In this document: positions 17,696-26,343 of the stretch, one piece after another
How the letters are laid out: each line of letters starts with the position of its first letter
How positions within the stretch are numbered: position 1 is the first letter of the stretch
DNA from: Microvirga lupini
Lineage (GTDB): Bacteria > Pseudomonadota > Alphaproteobacteria > Rhizobiales > Beijerinckiaceae
Direction: 5' to 3'
Length of the DNA stretch: 64,000 nt
NCBI RefSeq assembly: GCF_014191055.1
Contig: NZ_JACHWB010000002.1
Span: 744,001-808,000 of the forward strand
Translations under genes and position numbers: made by a program
Notes under the pieces: model-generated
Told to the model about the DNA's origin: nothing
Database searches by the model: none
Seen by the model: only the letters and a program-made list of their open reading frames with translations

Positions 17696-17869
17696 ATGCC
17701 AGACACTCGCCATGAAACGGAAGCGGACAAGATTCTCTCTGCTTTGAGCCTAACCACGCCTGACGAGCAGGCCCTGTTACAGGGCCGGCGTCTCCTGGCC
17801 GAGGCTTTGGAACAGGCCGAACGGCGTGGGCGCCAGATTCTTGGCAATCAGAAGGAATCGAGCGGCTGA
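17696..17869 (+). CDS. small hypothetical protein
   Basis: A 57-residue frame with a good ribosome binding site (GGAAAGGGA at 17680-17688, seven bases before the second of two in-frame ATGs). The product is charged and helical, with EADKILSALSL and EQALLQGRRLLAEALEQAERR segments, resembling short cytoplasmic helical proteins of unknown function. It has no family assignment. Confidence 0.45.
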   Translation: MPDTRHETEADKILSALSLTTPDEQALLQGRRLLAEALEQAERRGRQILGNQKESSG

Positions 17870-18084
17870 AATATGGCCGAAGAAGAAGCAACTTAGCTTT
17901 TCAGCGCCAGGATTCAATTTCTGCTAACGCACGAAAGGTAGGATCTATCACAACCGGCGGATACTTCCCTGCGACATTGAGGCGAGGAACGGCCCCGTGC
18001 TGCGACACGTTCTTTCCCTGTGCGATAGAGCACAGCGGGCAAACCTCGGGCGTGATGATCTTCCGTGCGTTGGAGAATAGACTG

Positions 18085-18393
18085 ATGCGCTCCCTTCTGA
18101 TGATGATCTTGGCTGGCACCTTCAGTGCGATAGCAATGGGTGGCGCTCAGGCCCAGTCTGCCGACACCCGCATCGCCTCCATGCCTTTCGGTGAATGCCT
18201 CTCAATCATCAGCGAAGCTGCGCAAGAGATGGATGAACAACCTGTCAAGCTCGTTAACACGAACGATGTCGTGACAGCTCGCATCCAGGCCTCAGATGGT
18301 TTCGTCACCGTTTCGTGCGATCGGAGCGCCAGCAAGATCACCCTCACCAAGAGCCCTGTTCCGGAAGCAGCCGGAATGACCGCCGCGCGCTGA
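18085..18393 (+). CDS. secreted/periplasmic hypothetical protein
   Basis: The protein has 102 residues. The ATG at 18085 has GGAGA upstream and yields a signal peptide (SLLMMILAGTFSAIAMGGAQA, cleavage after AQA). The 78-residue mature part has two cysteines, FGECLS and VSCDRS, that could form a disulfide in the periplasm. No family is recognised. Confidence 0.65.
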   Translation: MRSLLMMILAGTFSAIAMGGAQAQSADTRIASMPFGECLSIISEAAQEMDEQPVKLVNTNDVVTARIQASDGFVTVSCDRSASKITLTKSPVPEAAGMTAAR

Positions 18394-18767
18394 TCAGAAC
18401 TGTTATCGCCACTGCTTCAGGAGCGCTGCGCCTGAGATAAAACTCACATGCTCCGCACGTTCATGTCAGCAGCCCGACCTCGTCCTGATGTGCGGCGGAC
18501 ATGGGGTGCAGCCGGAATTGCAGATCGGCACACCAATCTTCCATAACTGCGGTTCCCCCAGTTGCAGTTCGCCAAAGATTGCGACCTCCTCATGAAGCCT
18601 GTCGTATTCAGGTCATGGTTTGCTGGTGAAGTCGCATCGAGTAGCGAAGGAATTGCATAGTGCGCCATTGAGTCCGGGAACTTGGCGTGGGCTTGATGAT
18701 TCCGGCTGTGGCGCATGAGCCGAGCGCGTTCGAGTTTGTTCATTTTACACAATCACGAGGAAAGACG
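18394..18767. other. non-coding gap upstream of the hemerythrin-like gene
   Basis: A 374-base stretch with no convincing reading frame. It ends with ACGAGGAAAGACG, which supplies the ribosome binding site for the gene at 18768. Confidence 0.4.
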
Positions 18768-19577
18768 ATGCCAGCAAAACATTTCAGCCAAACGCCGCCC
18801 GATAGGGCCAATGAGCTTTTCGACAAAATCCTTGCCACTTCCGACAGCGCGACCAAAACACGTGAGCGCATCTTCGCAGACCTGAAGGACGAACTGGAGC
18901 TTCTCGCCGGCCTGCAGGAACAGCATCTTTTCCCCATCCTTCAAAGGCATGGGATGGAAGACCTGCTCAGCGCCTCCATCAACGATAACGAGGAGACAGC
19001 CTCATTGCTGGGCGAACTCGAGCGCATGCAGAAGAGCAGCAGCGAGTTTCTCGGCAAGGTCGCCGAGCTGCGCAAGGCGTTCCAGCGGCATATTCGGGAT
19101 GATCGGAAACAGCTTCTCCCGGCCGTTCTCGAGGTGCTTAGCGATGAGGAGGCTCAAGCGGTCGCAGAAAAGGTTGAGGACGAACTGGCCAATCTCAGCG
19201 ACGCGAAGCAGGTCGAAGTCCGTGCTCCTGCAGGCATGAGCCCTGCGGTCCGGAGCAGCCTGGATGGCGTCGACAATGTCGTTCGCATGGGAACAGATAG
19301 CGCGCATAATGTGGCCACCAGCATGCAGGATCTCTCGCAGGAGTGCCTGCGCATGAGCCAGAAGCGGCTTCAGACGAACCTCGATGGATGGAATAAGCTC
19401 GTCCAATGCCGATCGTTGCAGGACCTCACCCAGGCTCAGGTCTCGCTCATGCAGGACAATCTTGAGCTGACCCTCCACAACAGCTTCCGTCTGGCTGACC
19501 TCACTGTGCGGTTTGCAGAAAAGGCGACATGGTACGGCAGCGCCAGAACGGGGGCATCTCTCCGACATTCAGCATGA
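18768..19577 (+). CDS. degenerate hemerythrin-like domain protein with phasin-like C-terminus
   Basis: The protein has 269 residues from the ATG at 18768 (GAGGAAAG upstream). Residues 1-150 follow the hemerythrin HHE four-helix pattern (LFDKIL...EQHLFPILQRHG...FQRHIRDDRKQLLPAVLEVL). However, the expected first-helix His is absent and the His normally four residues before the Glu of the LFP helix is Ala, so the di-iron site is probably lost or altered. Residues from about 190 (MQDLSQECLRMSQKRLQTNLDG, then RSLQDLTQAQVSLMQDNLE) resemble phasin repeats. This suggests a granule-associated or stress protein. The domain calls come from pattern recognition only. Confidence 0.65.
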   Translation: MPAKHFSQTPPDRANELFDKILATSDSATKTRERIFADLKDELELLAGLQEQHLFPILQRHGMEDLLSASINDNEETASLLGELERMQKSSSEFLGKVAELRKAFQRHIRDDRKQLLPAVLEVLSDEEAQAVAEKVEDELANLSDAKQVEVRAPAGMSPAVRSSLDGVDNVVRMGTDSAHNVATSMQDLSQECLRMSQKRLQTNLDGWNKLVQCRSLQDLTQAQVSLMQDNLELTLHNSFRLADLTVRFAEKATWYGSARTGASLRHSA

Positions 19578-19613
19578 ACGATTTCTCCTCTGGGTTTTGG
19601 TTAAGTGAATACT

Positions 19614-19659
19614 CGGGCAGGAGCGGCACCGGCCATGGGGCCGGTGCCGCTCCTGCCCG
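19614..19659 (+). terminator. perfect 21-bp hairpin after the hemerythrin-like gene
   Basis: A 21-base stem beginning CGGGCAGGAGCGGC closes on an ATGG tetraloop and is followed by CTTTTGG. It is a very stable terminator-like hairpin with a short T-run. Confidence 0.75.
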
Positions 19660-19765
19660 CTTTTGGAGGCATCAGAGAGCTGTTCCAATCGGCGTCGGCG
19701 AGGCCCATTGATGGACAGTCAGCCTGCGCGGCCTATATGTGGAGCATTCCTGACGAGACGCATCC

Positions 19766-20011
19766 ATGCCTGAGACCGACAAGCAGACTGACGAGGAACT
19801 GGAAGATCTCGATACCGCCAGCCGCGTCAATTTCCGGGATTACCCGAGTTCCGGTTTGGTCGTGATTGCCGCCGTCAGTTCGGGGCTGGGGTGGATGCTC
19901 TACAAATGGCTCGGACGAAAGCGCAAAGCGCAAAGCGATGCAGCGGACGCCCTGTCGCAAGCAAGCGCCCCTCCGCAGTCAACGACCCAACCTGTCGATA
20001 AGAAGAACTGA
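19766..20011 (+). CDS. small membrane protein, hypothetical
   Basis: The protein has 81 residues. An acidic N-terminus (KQTDEELEDLD) is followed by one membrane span (SGLVVIAAVSSGLGWMLYKWL) and a basic segment GRKRKAQ, giving an N-out or positive-inside single-pass topology. The C-terminus is Gln/Ser/Pro rich. No family is recognised. Confidence 0.55.
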   Translation: MPETDKQTDEELEDLDTASRVNFRDYPSSGLVVIAAVSSGLGWMLYKWLGRKRKAQSDAADALSQASAPPQSTTQPVDKKN

Positions 20012-20100
20012 GCGCCGATAGGGCAATTGCTCGACGTGCTGCAGCGCACTGCCACCTGATGAGCCCAGGCTTACATTAGGTAAATCGGCAGGAGGCCATT

Positions 20101-20181
20101 ATGGCTCACGGTGCTGTTTCATTCGTCCTTGGCATAGTCGCCCCTCTGGTTCTGGTGAGCTGGCTGCTTGTTCTCCACTGA
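20101..20181 (+). CDS. 26-residue membrane micro-protein
   Basis: ATG at 20101 follows a near-ideal AGGAGG five bases upstream. The product starts MAHGAVSFVLG, is almost entirely one hydrophobic helix and ends WLLVLH-stop. Single-helix micro-proteins of this kind usually modulate membrane complexes. No specific partner is suggested by the neighbourhood. Confidence 0.5.
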   Translation: MAHGAVSFVLGIVAPLVLVSWLLVLH

Positions 20182-20365
20182 AGCAGCGGAGGTCAGCCGT
20201 GCTCAATCGACGCGGAGCACGAAAGTGTGTCCTGACCGGCAGACGATTCGAAGGATTGGGCGCCCATAATTCCCTTACGTAACCTTCCATTTACCTTTCA
20301 GGCGCAGCCTTCGGAGGTGCCTGACTGGCACGGTCCTCCCTCCTGGTCGCTCGCGCGACCCTCCT

Positions 20366-20394
20366 AGAGCGCCATCAAGAAGGCGCTCTTTCTT
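20366..20394 (+). terminator. rho-independent terminator
   Basis: AGAGCGCC and GGCGCTCT flank an eight-base loop and are followed by TTCTTT. It probably ends the transcript that carries the small genes at 19766 and 20101. Confidence 0.75.
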
Positions 20395-20779
20395 TGGCCA
20401 CTTGTCAGGAGCGAGAATCCGCCGGTTGTGGAACTATGGTTCGATCCATGAAGTGCCCTCTTCAGCTGGAGAACCTGCATTCTTTAAATATGCTTCTGTC
20501 TTTTAGTATTCCCATACTGTTACGCCTCGGCAGGAAAGAACAAAAATAAATTCCTTGCCACGATGTTGCCTTATTCAGCCATCAGAACACTCGCAGCGGA
20601 CAACAGAATATTGATTCTGAAATCCGGAGTATTTTGAGCAAGAGCATAAGCTCCCTTTCGTATCTAAAGTTGTCTGGCGTTTTCTCTTCTGCGAAATCTC
20701 AGCAAGTTCCACATAGAACTGCATAATTATTATTTAGAAGCCTTCAAAAGAGGCTCGCATAATTTTGGGGCAGATAAAT
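20395..20779. other. AT-rich promoter region of the alginate lyase gene
   Basis: A 385-base gene-free stretch that is markedly richer in A and T than its surroundings, especially 20480-20760. It probably holds the promoter and regulatory sites of the lyase gene. No clear operator was recognised. Confidence 0.4.
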
Positions 20780-22351
20780 ATGACTTTGAATCCTTCGGTC
20801 GCCCCCGGCGGCAACTTTGACTTGTCCAATTGGAAGATCACGCTTCCTGTGGACTCAAGCGGCGGCTTCAGCGGCTCGGCCATGGAGGTGAAGAGCCTCT
20901 CCACCTATCAGCACTCGAAGTACTTCTACACCGCTGCCGATGGCGCCATGACATTTGTGGCTCCAGTCGATGGTGCCACCACCAGCGGTTCCTCCTATGC
21001 CCGCTCTGAGCTGCGCGAGATGAACGGCACCGCCAATGCGGCTTGGAATCTCAGCACCGGCGGCTTCATGAGCGCGACTCTTGAGGTTGACGCCGCTCCG
21101 ATCCGCGACGGCATGGGCGGCCGCATCATCGTCGGTCAGATCCATGGTCAGGACGACGAGCTGGTTCGCCTCTATTGGGAGAACGGCAAGCTCTACTTTG
21201 CTAACGATCACGCCGGTTCCAGCAACGCAGAGACGAAGTTCTACTTCGTGAATGCGTCCGGTCAGCAACCGGACGTGTCGTTGGACGAGCGTTTCTCCTA
21301 TACGATCAATGCCAAGGGCAGCACGCTTGAAGTGACGATCTTTGCCGATGGACAGATCTACAAGTCGGTCAGCACGATCAACAGCCAGTGGCAATCGGAT
21401 ACCTTCTACTTCAAGGCCGGCGCCTATCTCGGCGCAAATGAGACCAACGGCACGGGCTACGGCCAGACCTCCTTCTACGCTCTGAGCTTCAATCACAACG
21501 GTACGGTGACGACCCCGGCGCCGACGCAGCCGGCCCCGTCTCCTACCCCGATCCCGGAATCGACCGGCAATGCCGTTACGGCAGCCGACGATCGCTACGC
21601 GGCAGTCGAGAACAAGGTTCTGACGGTCAGCGCGGCACAGGGCGTTCTGGTCAACGACACTGCCGCCGATGGCGGCAAGGTGGCAGTTGCCGGCAGATTC
21701 GCGACCGTCCAGGGCGGCAGCGTGAAAATCAGCGCCGATGGATCCTTCGTCTACACCCCGAAGGCCAATTTTTTCGGCACGGACAGCTTCAGCTACACCG
21801 CGAAGGACGTGGATGGCGACACCGACACCGGTACCGTGACTCTTGCCGTCGCCGATGTGGCGGAGACGAGCACCCCAACGACGCCGACCGCGTCGCGGCC
21901 GATCACGACAAAGACGATTTCGGGCACGAGCAGCTCGAACAGCCTGACAGGCACGTCCGGCAACGATCTGATCGACGGCAAGGGTGGCGACGACAAGATC
22001 TGGGCGAAGAACGGCAGCGACGTGCTGATCGGTGGCGCGGGCAAGGATACCTTCACCTTCGACACCACGCCGAGCAGCAAGAACGTGGACGTGATCGTCG
22101 ACTTCAACGTGGCTGACGACACAATCCGCCTCAACGACACGGCGTTCACCAAGCTCAGCTATGGCAAGCTGTCGGCCGGCAGCTTCGTGGTCGGCACCAA
22201 GGCCTCGGATTCCAACGACCGCATCATCTACGACAGCAACACCGGCGCCCTGTCCTACGATGCGGACGGCTCGGGCTCAGGCGCGGCGGTCAAGTTCGCC
22301 GTGATCGAGAACCACGCCAAGCTTACCGCAGCCGACTTCCTCGTCATCTAA
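20780..22351 (+). CDS. polysaccharide lyase family 7 (alginate lyase) with cadherin-like and RTX domains
   Basis: The protein has 523 residues. The catalytic PL7 domain occupies residues 1-240, with the family motifs RSELRE (about 75), QIHGQ (about 120) and YFKAGAYLG (about 211). A Pro/Thr linker follows, then a cadherin-like tandem domain (AADDRYAAVENKVLTV ... GSFVYTPKANFFGTDSFSY) and RTX-type calcium-binding repeats (GTSGNDLIDGKGGDDKI, GGAGKDTFTF). There is no N-terminal signal peptide, and the RTX tail indicates type I secretion. No T1SS genes lie nearby. It would cleave alginate or a related polyuronate by beta-elimination outside the cell. The ATG at 20780 is preferred over an in-frame TTG at 20765. 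Confidence 0.9.
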   Translation: MTLNPSVAPGGNFDLSNWKITLPVDSSGGFSGSAMEVKSLSTYQHSKYFYTAADGAMTFVAPVDGATTSGSSYARSELREMNGTANAAWNLSTGGFMSATLEVDAAPIRDGMGGRIIVGQIHGQDDELVRLYWENGKLYFANDHAGSSNAETKFYFVNASGQQPDVSLDERFSYTINAKGSTLEVTIFADGQIYKSVSTINSQWQSDTFYFKAGAYLGANETNGTGYGQTSFYALSFNHNGTVTTPAPTQPAPSPTPIPESTGNAVTAADDRYAAVENKVLTVSAAQGVLVNDTAADGGKVAVAGRFATVQGGSVKISADGSFVYTPKANFFGTDSFSYTAKDVDGDTDTGTVTLAVADVAETSTPTTPTASRPITTKTISGTSSSNSLTGTSGNDLIDGKGGDDKIWAKNGSDVLIGGAGKDTFTFDTTPSSKNVDVIVDFNVADDTIRLNDTAFTKLSYGKLSAGSFVVGTKASDSNDRIIYDSNTGALSYDADGSGSGAAVKFAVIENHAKLTAADFLVI

Positions 22352-22374
22352 AAGGCGCCCATTCCATCAGTCAC

Positions 22375-22409
22375 AAAGCGGCTCTGGGCAACCGGGGCCG
22401 CTTTTCTTT
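22375..22409 (+). terminator. rho-independent terminator after the lyase gene
   Basis: AAAGCGGC and GCCGCTTT pair, extended by weaker G-T pairs, and are followed by TCTTT. Confidence 0.75.
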
Positions 22410-22480
22410 ACGCCCTGTGCCACATCCTACTTCGGCGTGATTGGACAGCGTGGTATCAGGGGAGCAGCCTTCCGCGGCCG

Positions 22481-23389
22481 TCACTGGCCTGGCGCAGATC
22501 TCAACGCACTTGCGGTATAGATTGCCAAGGCTGTCCAGATCAGGCCGAAAGCAATGGCGTCAACCCACCCGAAGGCTTCCCCATAGACGAGGACGCCGAG
22601 TGCCAATTGTCCAGACGGCGCCAAGTACTGCAGGAGGCCGATCGTGGAAAGCTTCAGCCGATGTGCCGCGGCGGCAAACCAGATCAGCGGCGCCGCCGTG
22701 CTGAATCCTGTGAGCACGAGAAGCAGGTCGAGACCGAGATTTCCTCGGAAGGCTGCAGCGCTTCCATCGGCGAAAGTCACTGCCAGATAGCCCAGCGCCA
22801 GAGGGGTGAGCAGAAGAGATTCGATGCAGAAGCCGACGAGCGGGGGCACCAGGACAAGCTTTCGCACGAGACCATAGAAGCCGAAGCTGCATGCGAGAGC
22901 CAGCGCAACCCACGGCATCTCGCCGGAGGAGACGGCAAGGACAAGAACACCCGTTGCGGCAAGGAGGCAGGCTGCCACCTGGGCAGGACGAAGCCGCTCC
23001 CGCAGGAAGAGCACCCCCAGCACCACGTTCAAGAGCGGATTGATGAAATAGCCGAGGCTTGTCTGGACCAGATGCCCGGAATTCACGGCCCAGATGTAGA
23101 TCAGCCAATTGATTGCAATCAGACCTGCTGAGACGCCGAGCAGAAGCAGGTGCCGTCCGGAGAAGACAGCCTCGACGAGCTTTCCCCATTGACGGAAGGC
23201 AAAGATCAACCCAAGGGCAAACAGACTCGCCCATACAATGCGGTGAGCAAGGATCTGAAGTGGAGGCAGAGACGACAGGAGCTTGAAGTGCAGCGGCACC
23301 GCCAAGCCCCACATGAAGAACGCTGCCAGCGCATAGAGAACGCCAGCCCGCGACCGACGCGCCTCGGAGGCCTCAGATTCCAATGCCAT
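22481..23389 (-). CDS. rarD: EamA-family transporter RarD
   Basis: The protein has 302 residues with about ten hydrophobic helices. RarD signatures are present: GVLYALAAFFMWGLAVPLHFK, then AHRIVWASL, GYFINPLLNVVLGVLFLRERL and LQYLAPSGQLALGVLVYGE in successive positions. It belongs to the drug/metabolite transporter superfamily and sits in the inner membrane. The natural substrate is unknown, although RarD is named for chloramphenicol sensitivity. Confidence 0.92.
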   Translation of the reverse strand: MALESEASEARRSRAGVLYALAAFFMWGLAVPLHFKLLSSLPPLQILAHRIVWASLFALGLIFAFRQWGKLVEAVFSGRHLLLLGVSAGLIAINWLIYIWAVNSGHLVQTSLGYFINPLLNVVLGVLFLRERLRPAQVAACLLAATGVLVLAVSSGEMPWVALALACSFGFYGLVRKLVLVPPLVGFCIESLLLTPLALGYLAVTFADGSAAAFRGNLGLDLLLVLTGFSTAAPLIWFAAAAHRLKLSTIGLLQYLAPSGQLALGVLVYGEAFGWVDAIAFGLIWTALAIYTASALRSAPGQ

Positions 23390-23604
23390 TTAGATCAACC
23401 TGTTGGACAAAGTCAGCGTAGGAGCCTGCGCCGATACCACTTGGGTCGTATTCGAAACCCCGGAACCGGTCTAGCCGCGAGCAGGACGAGCTCCGCGTAA
23501 GAGCAAGGCACAGTGACCCGCCAAGTCCTTGGAAGGCTCATGATGCACGAGTTTTTGGAAAGCTCTGCCTCGAACCTGCGAGGTCTAAATCTTCGATCTT
23601 GAAG

Positions 23605-23681
23605 TGGTACAGCCGCCCCGGCTCGAACGGGGGACCCCCAGATCCACAATCTGGTGCTCTAACCAACTGAGCTACGGCTGC
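23605..23681 (-). tRNA. tRNA-His (GTG)
   Basis: A 77-nt cloverleaf that includes an encoded CCA. Acceptor GCAGCCG, D-arm AGCTCAGTTGGTTAGAGC, anticodon loop TTGTGGA with anticodon GTG, and T-arm GTTCGAGCC are all in place. The discriminator base is A73, position 72 is U opposite G1, and no G-1 is encoded. This is the alphaproteobacterial tRNA-His type recognised by a specialised HisRS. Confidence 0.97.
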
Positions 23682-23754
23682 ACGTGAGGCAGGGTGTAAT
23701 CGCCCGGACGAGCAATTTCAAGACCTGATTGAGGCTGGATGCTCTGGAAAAGAC

Positions 23755-23779
23755 TGCGGCGGGCTCAAGGCCCGCCGCA
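23755..23779 (-). terminator. rho-independent terminator of the tct operon
   Basis: TGCGGCGGGC and GCCCGCCGCA pair around TCAAG. On the minus strand it is followed by TCTTTTCC, 25 bases after the tctC stop. Confidence 0.8.
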
Positions 23780-23803
23780 TTGCATGCTTAAGCTTGGAAA
23801 CAA

Positions 23804-24778
23804 TTATTCCGCCGTCGCGCCGGCAGCCTTGAGGACCGGGGTCCAGCGGGCAACCTCGCTCTCGACGAGCTTCTGCAGGGCTTCCGGGGTCCGCTCCGCG
23901 TTGCTCGGGATCACGCCGCCCAGTTCAAGCAGGCGCTTCTTGGTGTTCTCGTCGTCCAGGGACTTCATGAGAGCGTCGCTGAGCTTCTTGACCACATCCG
24001 CCGGGGTGCCCTTGGGCGCGAAGACGGCGTTCCAGGCGCTGACCTCGTAGCCCTGGAGGCCTGCTTCCTTCGTAGTCGGAACGTTCGGCAGCACGGGCGA
24101 GCGCTCGGGGGTTGCGATGGCGAAGGCTTTGATGTTGCCGCCCTGGATCTGCGGCGCCACGTTGACGATCTGGTCGGTCATGAAGTCGACCGTATTGGCC
24201 ATCAGGTCGTTGAGAGCCGGGCCCGTGCCGCGATAGGCCACCATGGTGGGCTTCGCCTTGACCACGGAATTGAAGAAGATGCCCGTGGAGTGGGAGACGG
24301 AGCCCACGCCCGCATGAGCCATGTTCACCTTGTCGGCGTTCTTCGACAGATAATCGAGGAAGCCCTTCAGGTCGTTGGCCGGGAAGTCCTTCTTGGCCAC
24401 GATCACGATCGGTGTGCCGGCAGCGAGACCAATGGGGGCGAAGTCCTTGGTCGGATCGTATTTCAGGTTCGGGTAAAGGGCCGGCGCGGCGCCGTGCGTG
24501 CCCATATGGCCCATCATGATGGTGTAGCCGTCGGGCTGGGACTGGGCGGCACGGGTGATGCCGGTGGTGCCGCCGGCGCCAGCCACGTTCTCGATCACGA
24601 TCTGCTGGCCGAGCGTGCGGCTCATGTTGTCGGTCACGATGCGGGCCACCACGTCCGTCGGGCCACCGGCCGCGAACGGAACGATCATGGTGATCGGACG
24701 GGTGGGATAGCCTTGGGCCTTGGCGCCCGTTGCGGCCAAGCCGGCGACTGCGGCCAGAGCCAGTACAACCTTCTTCAT
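23804..24778 (-). CDS. tctC: tripartite tricarboxylate transporter substrate-binding protein (Bug/TctC)
   Basis: The protein has 324 residues from the ATG at 24778 (GGGAGGAAAATTG upstream). A signal peptide ends at AKAQG. The Bug-family features YPTRPITMIVPFAAGGPTDVVARIV and GHMGTHGAAPALYPNLKYDP are in order. It is a periplasmic binding protein for a carboxylate and feeds the TctAB membrane complex. It is the last gene of the minus-strand order tctB-tctA-tctC, with a 62-base gap to tctA. The ligand is not predictable. Confidence 0.93.
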   Translation of the reverse strand: MKKVVLALAAVAGLAATGAKAQGYPTRPITMIVPFAAGGPTDVVARIVTDNMSRTLGQQIVIENVAGAGGTTGITRAAQSQPDGYTIMMGHMGTHGAAPALYPNLKYDPTKDFAPIGLAAGTPIVIVAKKDFPANDLKGFLDYLSKNADKVNMAHAGVGSVSHSTGIFFNSVVKAKPTMVAYRGTGPALNDLMANTVDFMTDQIVNVAPQIQGGNIKAFAIATPERSPVLPNVPTTKEAGLQGYEVSAWNAVFAPKGTPADVVKKLSDALMKSLDDENTKKRLLELGGVIPSNAERTPEALQKLVESEVARWTPVLKAAGATAE

Positions 24779-24840
24779 CAATTTTCCTCCCTTGGAAAAG
24801 TTATGACCTACCATGTGGGCAAGACGGGATTGAAGGCAAG

Positions 24841-26343
24841 CTACTCGGTGAAGACCTCGTCCCTTCCCTTCCGGATGGAGGGCAGGAGGGCGATCACAAG
24901 GAGGATAGCGGCCACCGCAAGCAAGCCGGCGCTCACCGGACGCTCGATGAAGGTCTCCAGCGAGCCGCGCGAGATGATCAGCGCGCGCCTGAGGTTTTCC
25001 TCCATCAGCCGGCCGAGCACGAATCCGAGCAGCATCGGAGCGGGCTCGAAGCCGAACTTGATCAGCATGTAGCCGACGAGCCCGAAGAAGGCGATGAACA
25101 TCACGTCGGTGGGCAGCGAGTTGATCGAGTAGATGCCGATGCAGCAGAACATCAGGATCGCCGGGAACAGCAGCCGGTACGGCACCTTGAGAAGCCGCAC
25201 CCACATGCCCACCAGCGGCAGGTTGATGACAAGCAGCATCAGGTTGCCCACCCACATGGAGGCGATCATGCCCCAGAACAGGGTCGGGTTCTTGGTCATG
25301 ACCTGCGGGCCGGGGATGATGCCATGGATGGTCATGGCGCCGACCATGAGGGCCATCACGGCATTCGGCGGAATTCCGAGTGTCAGCAGCGGAATGAAGG
25401 ATGTCTGCGCGCCGGCATTGTTGGCGCTCTCAGGGCCGGCAACGCCCTCGATGGCTCCCCGGCCGAACCGGCGCGGATCCTTGGCGATCTTCTTCTCGAG
25501 CGTATAGGAGGCGAACGGCCCCAGCACCGCGCCGTTGCCGGGCAGGATGCCGAGGATCGCCCCGATGAAGGTGCCGCGCAGGACCGGCTTGTAGGATTGC
25601 TTGAAGTCGTCCCTGTTCGGCAGCAGGCGCCCGATGGCCTGGCGCACCACGTCGCGGGTCTCGGTATGGTCGAGATTGCGCATGATTTCGGCGATGCCGA
25701 AGATGCCCATGGCCAGCACCGCGAAGTCGATGCCGTCGGCCAGGAACGGCAGGCCGAAGGTCATGCGCTCCTCACCCGTCTCGAGGTCCGTGCCGACGGT
25801 GGAGAGCAGCACGCCCACCAGGATCATGGCGATGGCCTTGAGGATCGAGCCGCGCGCCAGCACGACCGCGAAGACGAGGCCCATGACCATCAGGGAGAAG
25901 TACTCGGTCGGCCCGAAGATCAGCGCCAGCTTGGTGAGCGGAGCCCCCAGCGCAGCGATGACCAGGGTTGCCACGGTGCCAGCAAAGAAGGAGCCGATGG
26001 CCGCGATGCCGAGGGCCACGCCAGCGCGGCCCTGGCGGGCCATCTGGTGACCGTCGAGCGCCGTCACTACGGAGGTCGCCTCGCCGGGAATGTTGACGAG
26101 GATCGCGGTGGTCGAGCCGCCGTATTGAGCGCCGTAATAGATGCCGGCGAGCATGATGAGCGCACCGGTGGGGTCGAGCCCGAAGGTGATCGGCAGCAAC
26201 ATGGCGATAGTGGCAATCGGTCCGACGCCCGGCAGCACGCCAATGAGCGTACCCACCAAACAGCCCAGGAAAGCCAAGCCAAGGTTCTGCAGGGTCAGGG
26301 CGACCCCGAAGCCGAGGCTCAGATTGGAGAAGAAGTCACCCAT
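24841..26343 (-). CDS. tctA: tripartite tricarboxylate transporter large membrane subunit TctA
   Basis: The protein has 500 residues, normal length for TctA, with about 12 membrane segments. Conserved TctA stretches include LGVLPGVGPIATIAMLLPITFGLDPTGALIML in the N-terminal half (split by helices) and LGIPPNAVMALMVGAMTIHGI. It forms the transport channel with TctB, driven by an ion gradient. The start overlaps the tctB stop by one base (TGATG), so translation is coupled. Confidence 0.95.
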   Translation of the reverse strand: MGDFFSNLSLGFGVALTLQNLGLAFLGCLVGTLIGVLPGVGPIATIAMLLPITFGLDPTGALIMLAGIYYGAQYGGSTTAILVNIPGEATSVVTALDGHQMARQGRAGVALGIAAIGSFFAGTVATLVIAALGAPLTKLALIFGPTEYFSLMVMGLVFAVVLARGSILKAIAMILVGVLLSTVGTDLETGEERMTFGLPFLADGIDFAVLAMGIFGIAEIMRNLDHTETRDVVRQAIGRLLPNRDDFKQSYKPVLRGTFIGAILGILPGNGAVLGPFASYTLEKKIAKDPRRFGRGAIEGVAGPESANNAGAQTSFIPLLTLGIPPNAVMALMVGAMTIHGIIPGPQVMTKNPTLFWGMIASMWVGNLMLLVINLPLVGMWVRLLKVPYRLLFPAILMFCCIGIYSINSLPTDVMFIAFFGLVGYMLIKFGFEPAPMLLGFVLGRLMEENLRRALIISRGSLETFIERPVSAGLLAVAAILLVIALLPSIRKGRDEVFTE

